A DNA stretch of 64,000 nt from Protopterus annectens (GCF_019279795.1 NC_056739.1:14932792-14996791), one strand, 5' to 3'; positions 8,550 through 20,886 are shown, counted from the stretch's first letter. Notes: generated from the sequence alone by a model not told the origin. Numbers and translations: made by a program.

Positions 8550-10731
8550 TCAATGGAACAGACTCTTGAGAACGGTGGAACCAAAATTTGCTCTGTCTCT
8601 GGAGACCAAATCTAATTTGTAATGTGAGACAAAGGTATGAGGAGAGGCCCATGTGGCTGCTGCACAAATAGTGTCTATTGGAAGTCTAGCTTGAAAAGCT
8701 GTAGATGTAGCTAGAGCTCTGGTAGAATGGGCTTTTGGGTTAGAAACCAACTCTTTGCCTCTGAGCTGATAAATGTAAGTGATCACGGAAGACAGCCACC
8801 TAGATAAAGTTACCTTAGAAACTGGAAGGCCTTTCCTGTTCTCTGCATAGGACAGAAAAAGTTGATCAGATTTCCTAAAAATTTTTGTCTTATCCAGATA
8901 ATATCTCAGCTGACGGTGAACATCGAGATAATGTAACTTTTGTTCAGCTCTATCAGAATAATTGGGAAAAATACTGGAAGATCAATGGACTGATTTAGGT
9001 TAGTCTGAGATGCCACCTTTGGTAAGAAAGACGGATTAGTTCTTAGGATACCCTATCTTTGTGGAATATTAGATAGGAGGGCGAACACAGAGAGCATGAA
9101 GCTCAGATACTCTCCTGGCAGATGTAATGGCAACTAGAAAAGTGTCTTCCAAGAAAGCAATTTCAAGGAACAGGCAGCTGCAGGTTCGAACGGGGAAGAA
9201 TCAAGGATGTTAAAACTAAATTTAGATCCCACTGTGGTGGGGGGTCTCTAATAGGAGGTTTCAATAAAAAGATACCTCGAAGGAATGCCTTGCAAAGTTT
9301 ATATGACATAATGTTGTGGTCCAAAAAGCCTATATGAAAATTTGAAATGGCTGCCAGTTGAACTTTCACTGTGGAAGAAGAGGATCCTGAATTAAAAATG
9401 TCAGCTAGGAAGTCCAACACCGAATGAATTGGAGCAGTATAGGGGTCTATGTTCCTAGCTTTTGCCCAGGAAGAGAAGCGTCGCCATTTACTAGTGTAGA
9501 TCTTTCTGGTAGAAGATTTTAGGGAAGCTACTATGATATCCTGTACAGGATTAGAAATCATAGGAAGCCTGGCTAAGGATGGAAGTGGAGCAACCAAGCA
9601 GTGAGGATGAGAGAAGGTATGGATTGGTGCAGTTGACCTGACTGGTGGGTCAGAAGATCTGGAACCGGGTCCAGATGCCATGGCTGTACCAAGAGATAAT
9701 GATGTAGGAACGGAAACCAAATCTGTCGAGGCCAATAAGGGGCAATGAGAATCAACTTGGCTCTCAAGGCAGTTGCTTTCTGAATTAGCTGAGGTATCAG
9801 CGGAAAAGGAGGAAAAGCATAAAGAAGTCCCAGGGGCCAATCTTGGGTTAGAGCGTCTCTGGGGGGATGGCCTGGAAGGGGGAAGAGAGAGAAGAAGTCC
9901 GGGCATTTGCTGTTTTGAGGTGTAGCGAAAAGGTTGCAGAAAGGAAGGCCCCACTTCTGAAAAATCTCTTCCGTCACTGACTGACTGAGAGACCACTCGT
10001 GAGGCATGAGAATAGCTCTGCTCAATATGTCCGCTATGATGTTGGATTTCCCGGGGATGTGCATTGCTATCAGAAACCGGTGAGAGGAGATTGCCCATTG
10101 CCAAAGTCTGAGAGCTTCTCAACACAGTGGATAGGACTTGGTTCCGCCATGTTTGTTTATGTACCACACTACGGACATATTGTCCGTTTGGACTGCAATA
10201 GTTCCCAGGGGAAGAGAGTCGTTGAGGGCTTGCAACGTTAAAAGCACTGCTCTCATCTCCAGAACATTTATGTGCAGATGGTACTCGAAAGGTTGCCAAG
10301 TGCCATGGACCATTCTGCCCTGATAATGCCCCCCCCACCCGATCAGGGAGGCGTCCGATGTAACCGTGGCAACCGGGGCAAGAGGAACAAATGGTCTGCC
10401 TTGATGGATTTGAGGGGACGATATCCACCAAGTCAGATGTCTTTTGCAACTTGGAGTTACTACGATCTCGTGACGCATGGGAAGTTGTTGAAAGAACCAT
10501 TGGGTGAATAGCATCCACTGTAGCAGCCGCATGTAAAAGCGGGCGAGGGGAAGAAGTGTTATGGCGGCCGCCATAAGACCCAGTACTTTCAGAGCAAATC
10601 TGGCCTGAATTTTGTTGCTGAATAGAATCACTTGGACGTGTCTTTGAATGTCCAAGATCCTTTGGTCTGTCAACCTTGCAGAAAGTTGTACGGTGTCCAA
10701 ATTTGCGCCTATAAAAGTAATATATTGACAA
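8550..10731 (-). pseudogene. DIRS A tyrosine recombinase ORF, frameshifted
   Basis: A 522-codon frame (10731-9163) overlaps the pol gene in another frame, then enters the recombinase N-terminal domain (SLKSSTRKIYTSKWRRFSSW and onward to PPPQWDLNLVLTSL). The frame is lost near 9180, and the segment with the first catalytic Arg is out of frame. It resumes at 8786-8550 with HSTRALATS, TWASPHTF and SHYKLD, giving His, Arg and Tyr. The wild-type protein would cut and rejoin the DIRS circle into the chromosome. The upstream extension through pol stays open in the other copies too, apart from single decayed codons. Confidence 0.85.
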
Positions 10732-11477
10732 GGCGACAAGGCAGATTTTTCAAAATTTATAGAAATTCCTAGCCCTCTGCAAGTGTGAATGGTGTAATTT
10801 CTGGCTTGGAGAAGCTGATGCCTGGTGGTGGCAGTGAAAAGCCAGTCGTCTAGATATGGAAACACCTGGAATCCTTGACGTCTCAGGTGAGCCGTAACCA
10901 CTGCCATGCATTTGGTGAACACTCTGGGGGCTGTAGTGAGTCCAAAGGGCAGGGCTCTGAATTGGAAGTGACTGGTCCCCAGCCGAAAGAGGAGAAATCT
11001 TCTGGAGCGTCTGTGAATTTTTATGTGATAGTACGCATCCTGAAGATCTATCGAACACATCCAATTGTCCTTGCCCAGAAAGGGCAGAATGGAGTGAAGC
11101 GTGACCATCCGGAAACTTGATTTCTTTACAAACTTGTTGAGTTTGCTCAGATCTAATATTGGTCTCCAGTTCCCTGTCTTTTTTGGAACTAAAAAGAACC
11201 TTGAGTAGATTCCGGATCCTATTTGGTCCACTGTGACTGGCTGGATGGCTCTTTTTACTAGCAGTTTTGATATTTCTAGTACTGCTAGTTCCCTTAGACC
11301 GGGTGGTACGTCTGGATGGGTTCCCTTTTGTTGAATTGGGGTTTGAATAAAGGGAATTTTGTAACTCTCGGATATAATTGACTGTACCCATTTGTCTTGA
11401 GAAAGGGAAAGCCAGGCTATTGGATACAGCGATAAATTTCCCCCGACTGCATCCGAAGGCGGACAATCGGGCAACAT
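9573..11477 (-). pseudogene. DIRS A pol: reverse transcriptase, RNase H, methyltransferase-like
   Basis: The frame starts with an ATG lying one base after the gag TGA. Counting from that Met, SRFFLVPKKTG (92-102) is in the fingers region, SIDLQDAYYH holds the first catalytic Asp (144), YLDD is at 208-211, and the RNase H acidic residues are D375 (TSDASLIGWGG), E407 (NVLEMRA) and D432 (TDNMS). A CGA-to-TGA change at 10119-10121 stops the frame at SYPLC. The same frame continues to 9573 with the last RNase H Asp (KSNIIAD) and a domain containing LFATPQNSKCPDFF and AFPPFPLI, which resembles the Dam-type methyltransferase domain described in DIRS elements. One nonsense codon is the only lesion. 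Confidence 0.9.
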
Positions 11478-11478
11478 C

Positions 11479-13782
11479 TCAGGGATGCTGGAAGGGTTTG
11501 TCAGAAAGAGGCTCTCTGCTACCCTGATTCTGCGGACCCCCTCTGCCCCTAGGGTGGCGTCTATTATTGTTACCCCCTCTGCCTCTGGGGGTAAACTGAC
11601 TTTGTGCGTCAGGCATGACTCCTTGAGATTTACGGAACCACATTTTCCCTCCCTTCTGTCCTTTGGGGTAAGGTCTAGAAGGGGTGGAGAAACGGACTCC
11701 TACGGCAGAAAGAGTCTTGCCATCTTGTTCGCATCTAGTCAAAGTGTCTTTCACTTGAGGACCGAACAAGGTCGAGTCATCAAAAGGGGAGTTTGTGAAA
11801 GACGCCTTGAAGGGGTCTGCAAAATTACAAAGCCGCATCCAGGACTGACGCCTTAGAGCCACTCCTGTGCCTGCGGCCCTACTCGCTCCATCGGCTGCAT
11901 AAGAAATGAGCCGCATGGAGGAGTTAGCAATGGAGTTAAGGATTCCTAGCTGTGAGCTAATCTTATCCTGAGACCCAGAAGCTGACGGATCCTGTAAAAC
12001 TTCTCCCAACTCTTTAAGAACATCTCTTTGAAGGCGGGTGAAGTGGCATAAGTAGTTCAGCGATCTCATGGCAAAAGTCTCTGAAGAAAAAATCCGCTTA
12101 CCGTACCTGTCCACAGTCCTAGAATCCTTATTAGGAGGATGAACAGGTACTGAAGGATCAGCTAATTCCTTCTTGGTGGCAGCAGCCACCACCATGGCAT
12201 CAACTGGGACACCTTTTGTTAAGTATTGTCTATCTTGTGGGGCTGTAATAAATTTTGAAGGTCTCCTGGGGGTAGGTTCCACCGAATCCGGAGCCATCCA
12301 CGCCTTCCGAGCCACTACTTCCATGAGAGGGTCGAAAGGCGGAGACACCCAGGAGGTGGAGGGTCGAGATCCGAACGCCTCCAGGTATACTGACTCGTCC
12401 TCGGAGGGATTAAGGGAGGGCCAGTTCCCCCTCTGTTTAAGGATTTCAAGGATGTCTGAAAATGAGACATCCTCAGAGGAGGACCTTGGGGACCCCTCCA
12501 ACTCATCCAAGTCAGTATCTGATGTAGTAGACTCAGGGGAGTCTAAATGTTTCCTCTTACATGTCCTCTTACGGGGGGGGGGTTCTCCTGACGGATCAGG
12601 AGAAGCCTCAGAAGAGGAAGATATTCCCAATGGGGAAACCTGAGGCGTTGGATCTCTGGGTCTGGGAGCAAGAGAGTGGGAAGAGACGTCAGCAGGCACT
12701 GTAGTGGGAGGAACTGATGGAAATGTCTGTTGACTAAGCCCAGGGGCTAGTACACTCCTCATCACCTCGAAGGCTCCCCCATCAGAGAGACCAGAAGGTT
12801 CCCACTCTGAAGAGATAGGAACCCCAGGCCTCACTGAGAGGGAAGGCTCTGAGGCAGATGTCGGGGCCGAGCTCATCAACGCCGAAGCTCCGAGAGGGAG
12901 AACGGGGTCGGACAAGGGTCCGATGCCACTCGCCCCCTCAGAGCCGACGAGAGAGACTAGACGTCCGGATCCCTCTAATGAAGGTCTCAAGGAGGAAATC
13001 GGAGCAGAGGATGACGGAGCCGAAAGGGGTGGTATCAGCTCCGAAGTCACAACGGTACCGGTTCCGAGGAGCTCCGGCTCCGAGCTCTGTAAGAGAGTCG
13101 AAGGAGGAATGTTCGGTGGATGTGATATAGCTACCGTCTGTTGAGATGGGCTATGGAGTATTTGGGCCAATGCCTGAGACTTTAATAGTCTACTCACCAC
13201 TCTCTCAAGGTCGTGATCAGATAGCCTGGATGACCGAGAAGATCAGCTCCGATGGCTCCGCTCTGAGAGCAAGGGTGATCTTGGAGCCGAATGAATAGAT
13301 CCCACAGAAGGGGATTGAGATCTCTTTTTCGAGATCAATGGAGCCATCGGAGCCGAAGATACGTCGGCTCCAACCGGAGCCGACACTGAGTGTCTAGACT
13401 TGACAGTATCGGCGCCAGATGGAGCCGATACTGATACTGGTATAGAAAGATCGGCTCCAGCCGGAGCCGATCTTGAACTTGGTGAGGAAGAACCTGAAGC
13501 AGACGGCTTGGAAGCCTGAGCCGAAGGCTTAACAGGTTTCGAGGGCTTCCCCGGCGCCGACTTAGTTGGGGAGCTCTCGGGTTTTAATAAGCCCCTTAAA
13601 ATGAGCTTATTTTTTCGTTCCTGCAGGACTCTTGGGCTGAAAGCATGACAGATAGCACAAGAGTCCTGCAGGTGCGAAGGTCCCAGGCAATAAACACAAG
13701 AAGTGTGACCGTCTGTCAGAGACATCTTCTGACAGCACGAGTCACACTTCTTGAAGCCTGAGACCTTAGTGTCCTTCGACAT
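11479..13782 (-). pseudogene. DIRS A Gag-like ORF with one nonsense codon
   Basis: The 768-codon frame begins at MSKDTKVSGF. An N-terminal Cys/His cluster (C13, C16, C17, H26, C29, C32, H37, C42, C45, H46) looks metal-binding. A long Ser/Pro-rich middle with repeated SAP-GAD units follows, then acidic ESTTSDTDLDE, a conserved region with MRSLNYLCHFTRLQRD and ISYAADGASRAAG, and a basic RGRGG tail suited to nucleic-acid binding. A TGA near 13243 interrupts it and the same frame continues to 11479. The protein is inferred to form particles or bind element RNA. The upstream ATG at 13812 is not conserved; 13782 is. Confidence 0.88.
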
Positions 13783-14278
13783 AACTGTGTCGATGAAACA
13801 CTGGTAACACACTCACACACAAAACACACTCAGTCCAACAATTTAATTAAATTAAATTAAACTAACAGGGATAACAGACAGTCACACACAAAAAATTCCC
13901 TGACAGGAAAAAATTTAGGGAGGGGAAGGCCTAAGGCCTAACTAGGGGGAAGGGAATATTTACTTAAAAGAAGGGAACACTGACAGGAATAGGGTTAACG
14001 TGAGTCGGTAATTAACAAAAAATAATATTTATATGTAAAAGTTAAAGGGGGTAGACAAAAGTCTCTGAAAAGTTCACTTACCTAGAGCTGGTAAAAGAAG
14101 GCACCTCGTTAGCGAAGCGGCAAACGAGATCTGAGTAATCTCTGCCTTGCATCATGGGATATAGGGTTGCCTCGAGCTGGTAAAATTAGCTCTCGAGCTT
14201 AGCAAGTGCCGAGTCGGAGCCGAGGATCGGCTCTGAACCCATCCAGCAAGAATGAAGGCGAGATTGACAACTTAACAT

Positions 14279-16500
14279 TAATGTTTTCCATGGCAAATAC
14301 TTTAGAACACAGTCTGCAGATGGTCTGGAGAGAGAATGTAGAATAGTTTGCAACACTAGGTTTAAATCGTAAGGTGGAGTAGGTTATTTGAAAGGAGGTT
14401 TCAGCGAAAGTGTCCCTTTTAAAAATGACTTACAAAATCTATGAGAAACCAAGAAATGTTCTTCTAAATCATCACAGAAATTCAAAATTGCTGCTAGTTG
14501 TATTCTGATGATAGATGGGGAAGCTCTTACACTGGAAAGAGAGGCTATATATTATCAGTAGATGTGGAAAATGGGTCAATATCCCTTTCATGAGCTCAAA
14601 TGGTAAATCTCTTCCATTTATTGGTATATAGTTTATGGGGGAAGGCTCATGAGAAGCTAGGAGAATTTGGCATAGCGGGGAAGAAAGTTTAACTCGTCTG
14701 GCAACTAATGGAACTGGAGGAACCATGCTGTCAGCTTGAGGTTTAGAATGTCTGGATGAACTAATCTGTCTGGGTGGGACAGAAGGTTTGGAACCAGGTC
14801 CAGAGTCCAAGGTCACTGAATCGTATAAGGCCAAAGAAAGGGGAACCATATCTGTCAAGGCCAAAAAGGTGCAGTGAGGATTACTTTGCTCTTCAGCCTG
14901 ACTGCTTTCCATAAGAATTTTGGAATTAAAGGTATCTGGGGAAAGGCATATAGGAGTGCGGGGGGCCAAGTGTGAAGAACAGGGCCTGTTGGTGATTTCT
15001 CCAGAGGGGGAATAAGTGCAAAGTAGTTGCTGCACTTGTTGTTTAGGGTAGAGACAAACAGGTTGCAGCAAGGCTGGCCCCACTAACGGAAAATCCTTTT
15101 CTATTCTCCACTAGTGAGGCTGTAGAATACATCTGCTCAGTTTGTCTGCTATCACATTGGAACTCCTCGGAATGTGCATTGCTATCAAAAAGTTGTTGGA
15201 AGAGATCACTCACTGCCACACTCTGAGTGCTTTTTGACAAAGGGGGTGAGATATGGTTCCTCCCGGTTTGTTGATGTACCAAACTACTGACATATTGTCT
15301 TGTTTGAATCACAGTTGTTCACACAGGAAGAAAAGTTTGAAAGGATTGCAACTCCAAAAGTACCACCCTTAGTTCCAGAACATTAATATGCAAGTTGGCC
15401 TCTAAGGGGGACCAAGTGCCTTGGACAGTCTTGCCCAGAAAATGCCCCCCACCCCACCCCATCTGGGAGGTATCTGCGGTCACTATGGCCTTGGGTTCTG
15501 GAAGGACAAAGGGGAGTTCCAGGAGAATTTCTATGGAATGAATCCACCAAGCTAGGTCCTTCCTGCAATGACTGGTGATCAAAATCTGGTCCAACATGGT
15601 CTGGTACAGCATAGACCATTGAGATGCCAGAAGCCATTGTAGAATACTCATATGATACCTTGCTAGGGGAACTAGAGTTATTGTTGCTGCCATAGAACCT
15701 AGAGCCTGTAAAATTAGACGAGCGGGTACCTTTTTGCTGAGGATTATTTTCTGAACCTGAGTTATGATTTTTTGAAGTCTTATGGCAGAAAGGGATGCTA
15801 CAGTTGTTGTATTTAGTACTGCCCCTATGAACTCCCAACTCTGAGCTGGAGTCAGTTGAGATTCTTTGTGCTTTACAGTTATTCCTACATTCACACAGGT
15901 CTTGAGAACATAATCCCTTGCCTCTATCAACTGATGCCTGGTTGGAGAGGTTATGAGTCGATCATCCAAGTATGGAAACACCCGGAATCCATGCAGTCTC
16001 AAGTGAACTGCCACTACTGTCATACATTTTGGTGAACACCCTGGGGGCTGTGGTGAGACCAAAAGGCAGCACCCTGAATTGGTAGTGACTGGCTCACAGC
16101 TGGAAGAGGAAGTACTTTCTAGAGCGCTTGCCCATTTTTATGCTGTAATATGCATCCTTAAAATCTATCAAGCACATCTAGTCAATCTTTTCCAAAATTG
16201 GAAGAATGGACTGTACGGTGACCATCCAGAGTTTTGTTTGTCTAACTGATTTGTTCAACACACTGAGATCCAAAACTGGTATCCAGTCCCCTGTCTTTTT
16301 TTCGAACTAAAAAGAATCTTGAATATATTCCAGATTCTCTCTGGTCTGGTGGGACTTCTTGGATGACTATTTCCTCTAGCAGTTTTTGTATTTCTACAAC
16401 TGCTGGTTCCCTCTGATTGGGTGGAACATCAGGGATTTTTTTGCATACTGGGGGATGAAGGGAAAAGGGTATGGTATAACCTCTGGAAATAATCCATTGC
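14279..16500 (-). pseudogene. DIRS G pol and recombinase N-terminal region, decayed
   Basis: A 247-codon minus frame (16062-15319) carries MTVVAVHLRLHGF, YLDD (FPYLDDRLI), FIGAVLN and the RNase H start (TADTSQMGWGGG, NVLELRV). Upstream pieces (16490-16242) hold the pol N-terminus (SRFFLVRKKD), and downstream pieces (15312-14472) hold the recombinase-frame extension and N-terminus. Many frame changes and stops separate the pieces. Divergence from A, B, C and E is far higher than among those four, which fits G being the oldest member of the nest. Confidence 0.78.
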
Positions 16501-16522
16501 ACCCAAGAATTTGTTGTTATAT

Positions 16523-18479
16523 TTAGCCAGGTGTTTTGGTGCAAGGATAAGCATCCCTCGACTGCCTCCATAGGAGGCCCAATTGTCTTCCTATGGAGGC
16601 AGTTGGGGGATAAGCATCCCCGACTGCCTCCATAGGAAGACAATTGGGCCTCCTTTCCGGTACGCTGAAAATGCTTACCCAGGAAGAAGTCCCTGAAGCC
16701 CTGGTCCTGCGGACCACTTCTGCTGCGTTGATGACATTCTCCATTGTAGTTCCCCCATCTGCCTCTGGTAGAACTGGCTCCATGTGTGTCCTGGAAAGGC
16801 CCTTGGGACTTTTTGAACCACATCTTTCCACCACTCCTCTGATTCCTGGAAAAGGATCTCTGGGGGTGGAAAGATGTACACCCACAGCAGAAAGGGTCTT
16901 ACCATCCTTCTCACAACTGAATAATGTCTCTCTAATTTTTGGCTCAAACAGAGATCCCTCCGGAAAAAGATACATTGATGAATGAATACTTAAATAGCTC
17001 TGAAAAGTCACACAGATGCATCCAGGCATGTCTTCTTATGGCTACACCTGAACCTGCTGCTCTGGTGGTCCCTTCAGCTACATGCACAATGAGCCTCATG
17101 GACAAGTTTGACAAAGACTCTAGGGTAGCCAACTGGGAAGCAACGTTTTCTTGGAATACTTCAGTAACAGCTCCTGCCAGGGTATCCGAGAACTCCTTGA
17201 TGAGATCCATTTGGAGTCTGGTAAAATGTGCAAGGAAATTCAAAGACCTTAACGTGAAGGTTGATGAAGCGTAGAACCACCCCCAAATCTATTCATCACT
17301 CAACTCTCTGTTGGGTGGGTGGATGGATAGATGAACTCTCCTCGGCAGGTTCCTTTTTTGTGACGGCCACTATGACCATAGCATCTACTGCTAATCCTTT
17401 AGCTGATAATTGTTTATCCTCAGTAGCAGATAAAATTTTGTCCAGTCTCTTGAGGATGGGTTCAATCGTGTTCAGTGCCTTCTATGCTCACTGAAAAATC
17501 AACTGAATTAGTTTGTCAGTGGGCAGAATCACCCAACAGGTAGTTGGGTGAGTACCGAAAGCCTGCCGGTAAACTGATTCTTCTGAGGAAGGGTTTTGGG
17601 ACTTCCAGTCACCCCTCTGTTTCAAAATTTCTAGGACGTCTCCAAAGGAAACATCATCAGGGGGTGATCTTGGGGACCTCTCCCCTTCATCAAAATCGGT
17701 GTTTTCCATGATAGATTCCTGTGGGAAATCTAAGTGCTTCCTCCTGCACTTCTTCTTCTGAGGAACCTCCTCAGAGGGATAGTCCGGAGAGGTATCAGGA
17801 GATAACAGAAGCTGTATCTGCGAATCCTGAGATTTCGACACTCACTGCCCCAGTGGAGACATAGGCTGATTAACTGAGCATGAGGAAGGTATCTGCTCCA
17901 AGGAGGAAGGGGGACGACTGAGTGACTGCAGTAGACAAGTCTCTCTCCTTTGACTTGAAAGTTGGCCCCCCTGAAGAGGGAAGGGAGCATGGAACTAAGA
18001 TAAACTACCTCAGAACCATGTTAACTCCCCACTCTGATGAGACATCCCCAGAGACAGAAGCCAGAGCTGAACTGAACTGTGCTGATACTCCAAGGTGCAG
18101 GGATGGCTCTGAAAAAATTAGAGTCGACTCCTGCCCCTTGGAGCCAACAGGCCAGATACAGCCCAGAGAGATCTCTGGATCCAAAAAAACTGAAGAACTC
18201 AGGGCAATAACAGGCTCTGAAGTGAGAGAGATCTCCGGAACAGATACAATCGGCGCCAGACGACTCGGAGCTGGAATCTCTGATACATCGGTGGAGTAGT
18301 TAAAGGGGTGAAAGAAGGTTTAGTTCCTGAGCCCATAAAGGCCAGAACCAAAGAAAGTCTTGTAAAACCACTCACCCACAGAATTTTATTTACCAGTCTC
18401 TCCACGTCAACTTCTGTAAGACTTTTGGTGGAATGGACTGACATTAGCGAGGGTGATTTCGGCCTTTGCAGGAAAAAAA
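16523..18479 (-). pseudogene. DIRS G Gag-like ORF, central and C-terminal part
   Basis: Minus-strand fragments at 17841-17488 (TDFDEGERSPRSPPDDVSFGDVLEILKQRG), 17243-16944 (NFLAHFTRLQMDLIKE and VAEGTTRAAGSGVAIRR) and 17029-16523 align in order with the Gag of element A. They are in different frames with several stops. A local snap-back rearrangement at 16546-16653 lies at the gag-pol boundary. Element F interrupts the gene at 18480. Confidence 0.78.
16546..16653. repeat. forward-inverted-forward triplication
   Basis: The block gataagcatccctcgactg with cctccatagga (16546-16575) is repeated directly at 16609-16638. Between them 16573-16604 is the reverse complement of 16623-16653. The flanking element sequence occurs once in the other DIRS copies, so this arose locally. 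Confidence 0.85.
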
Positions 18480-18784
18480 GAAGTTATGAACTCACCATAA
18501 CATTCCATGTGAGTTGTTCATCTCGCCTTCATTCTCAATGATGGGTTCAGGGGCGATTCTCGGCTCTGACTTGGCCAGATGCTAAAGCTCAAGGTCTTCA
18601 AACAGCTTGTGGCCTACTCCCTATCCCATGATGCAAGGATTTGTTCTCAGATCTTGTTTGCCCAATCAAATAGATAACTAAAGTACATAGATCTTGAAAT
18701 AAGAGTACCATGGATAAGGACAAAGCATCACTAAGATTTGTCTGAACTTTCCGGCCCTCAAGACTTTAAAGGTAGGGGGTTGGT

Positions 18785-18895
18785 GGGTGGGACGTAAGAA
18801 TGAAGGTGAGATAAACAACTCACATGGAACGTTATTGTGAGTACATAACTTCTTTATGGGAAGTTGTTCTATCTCGCCTTCATTTTCAATGATGG
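18785..18895. repeat. internal complementary region of DIRS F
   Basis: Its first half (acaactcacatggaacgtta to tacataacttct) mirrors F's 3' terminus and its second half (aagttgttctatctcgcctt) mirrors F's 5' terminus near 31000-31031. Confidence 0.85.
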
Positions 18896-18928
18896 GTTAG
18901 CGTCCCAAGCACCATCTCCTTGGGTGGC

Positions 18929-20271
18929 TCATGGAAGAATATTCCTCAAAATCATAGAACCAAAGGAGGCCCTGTCCCTGGAGGTCCTATCAAATATGTA
19001 ATGAGTGTTAAAGGTATGAGGTGAGGACCATGTGGCTGCTGCACAAATGGTATCTATAGGTAGCCTTGCTAGAAAGCCTGTGGAAACTGCCCCGGTTGAG
19101 TGCGCCTTAACTTTACGATTTAGTGTTATGTGCGTAGAGCTGTATGTGAAAGAAATACAATCTGACAACCATTTTGACAAAGTATTTTTTACCAATGGAG
19201 TACCCTTCTCTGATTCTGAAAAGGAGACAAAAAGTTGATCCAACTTTTTGAAGTCCTTAGTCCTGTCTAAATAGAATTGAAGTTGCCTATGGACAGCTAG
19301 TTTGTGCAGCGTGTATTCCATTTTGTTTGTATATTTGGGAAAAAACACAGGTAATTCTATAGTCTGGTTAAGATTTGTTTCAGAACAAACCTTAGGTAGG
19401 AATGAAGGATTTGTTCTCAGCGTTACTCTGTCGTCGTGAAAAATCAAGTATGGGGCTTTGATGGACAAAGCATGTAATTCTGAAATTCTTTCAGCAGGAG
19501 AAATAGCTACTAGGAAAATGGTCTTCCATGATAGGTATTTCAAATCACAGGATGATGCAGGTTCAAAGGGAGGTAAAATGATTCATGAGAGCACAAAATT
19601 CATATTCCATGGAGCAGCTGGGGTTCTAATGGGTGGTCTGAAATAAATAGTACCTTTAAGGAAGGCTTTAGAAAGTCTGTGTGCCATGACGGGAGTCTGT
19701 TAATCACCAATATGAAAATTAGAAATTGCTGCCAATTGAACCATAAGAGTTGCCACAGCCGCTCCTTCATTTAACAGTTTAGTCAGAAACTCTAAAATGG
19801 AAGAAATCAAAGCCATACATGGGTCAATATTATTATTTGAAACCCATATGGAAAATCTTTTCCACTTGCTCAGGTATAGTTTCCTGGTAGAATATTTAGG
19901 AGAACAGATTAGGATGTTCTGTGCTGCAGGTGACAAATTGTGAAACCTGGCTATTTGTGGAGCTGGAGCAGCCAAGCTGTCAACTTCAGGATATGAATTG
20001 CAGGATGAAGAGCCCCTGATGAATGCATCACAAAATCTGGAACTGGGTCCAGAATCCATGATTCTTCCAGTAGATGAGGCTGCAGAAAGGGGAACGAAAT
20101 TTGACGAGGCCAGTAAGGGGCTATTAGGATAATGGTCCTTCCCAGAGTGCTGACTTTCTGTAGGAATCTGGGTATTAGAGGAAATGTTGGAAAAGCATAA
20201 AGGAGTCGTGGGGGCCAACTGTGTACAAGTGCATCCCCAAGTTGGGGATCAGGGCAAAGTAGTTGCTGCAT
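18929..20271 (-). pseudogene. DIRS F tyrosine recombinase, broken
   Basis: A 204-codon frame (19543-18929) encodes the catalytic half: ISPAERISELHALSI (first Arg region, written AERISEL instead of ARRVSEL), FFPKYTNKMEYTLHKLAVHRQL, KWLSDCISF, HSTGAVSTG and HYIFDRTSRDRASFGS. The His-x-x-Arg motif reads HSTG, so its Arg is lost, while the Tyr position (HYIFD) is kept. The N-terminal domain lies upstream in another frame (20218-19700: ICSPKYSTRKLYLSKWKRF). The protein cannot be active. Confidence 0.83.
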
Positions 20272-20886
20272 TTGGTGTTGGTGGGGGTTGCAAAGAGCTC
20301 ACAGCAATGCTGGCCCCATCTGCGGAATATCCTTTCCACTAATTCTTTTTTCAGGGACCACTCATGAGGCAACATAATTGCTCTGCTCAACTTGTCTGCT
20401 TTCACAATGGATCTCCCAGGGATGTGCGTTGCTATCAGAAAGCGCTGGGTAGATATTACCCATTGCCATACTCTCAGGGCCTCTCAACATAAAGGGTATG
20501 ATATGTGGTTCCTCCCTGTTTGTTTATGTACCAGACCACTGAAATATTGTCCGTCTGTATTGCAATAGCTCCTACAGGAAGAAAGTTTTGAAAGAACTGC
20601 AACGCTAGACGTACCGCTCTCATCTCTAGGACATTGATATGGAGATGAGCCTCATGATTCACTCATGTGCCTTGGGCTGTCCTTCCCTGAAAATGCCCCC
20701 CCCACCCCCACCCTATCAAGGAGGCCTCTATGGTCACAGTGGCAACAGGGGTTGGTAAAACAAATGGACGTCCTATTGTCACTTGAAGAGCGGTCAGCCA
20801 CCAAAGAAAATCCCTCTTGCATGACTTTGTTGTTATAATGGGATGAGACATTGGGAGTTCCTGGTAAGACCATTGTGTGAAAATGA
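20272..20886 (-). pseudogene. DIRS F RNase H and methyltransferase-like part
   Basis: Residues NVLEMRAVRLALQ and IQTDNISVVWYINKQGG (20662-20474) give the RNase H Glu and Asp. MLPHEWSLKKELVERIF with RWGQHCCELFATPTNTKC (20405-20175) starts the methyltransferase-like domain. Upstream (20851-20663) VTIEASLIGWGWGG shows the first RNase H Asp replaced by Glu. Element E begins at 20887, exactly where the pol sequence breaks off after the connection region. Confidence 0.82.

Larger units (their letters stand above)
8028..14278 (-). mobile_element. DIRS element A, near full length
   Basis: A 6.25-kb tyrosine-recombinase retrotransposon is inserted in element G. Its 3' terminal repeat is 8028-8219, its 5' terminal repeat is 14121-14278 in inverted orientation, and its ICR is 8410-8518. 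The order on the minus strand is gag, pol, recombinase. The trinucleotide TTA flanks it on both sides, as the 3-bp crossover of a recombinase would leave, and there is no longer duplication. Each gene carries only one or two lesions, so it is young relative to G. Confidence 0.93.

Noticed and set aside
9999..10511. Plus-strand frames across DIRS A pol
   Set aside because: They are antisense to an RT/RNase H gene with clear catalytic motifs and have no independent support.
12173..12643. Long plus-strand open frames across the gag regions of A, E and C
   Set aside because: They are antisense shadows of the Gag ORFs, caused by its Ser/Pro-rich codon use. They have no motifs and change with each frame break.
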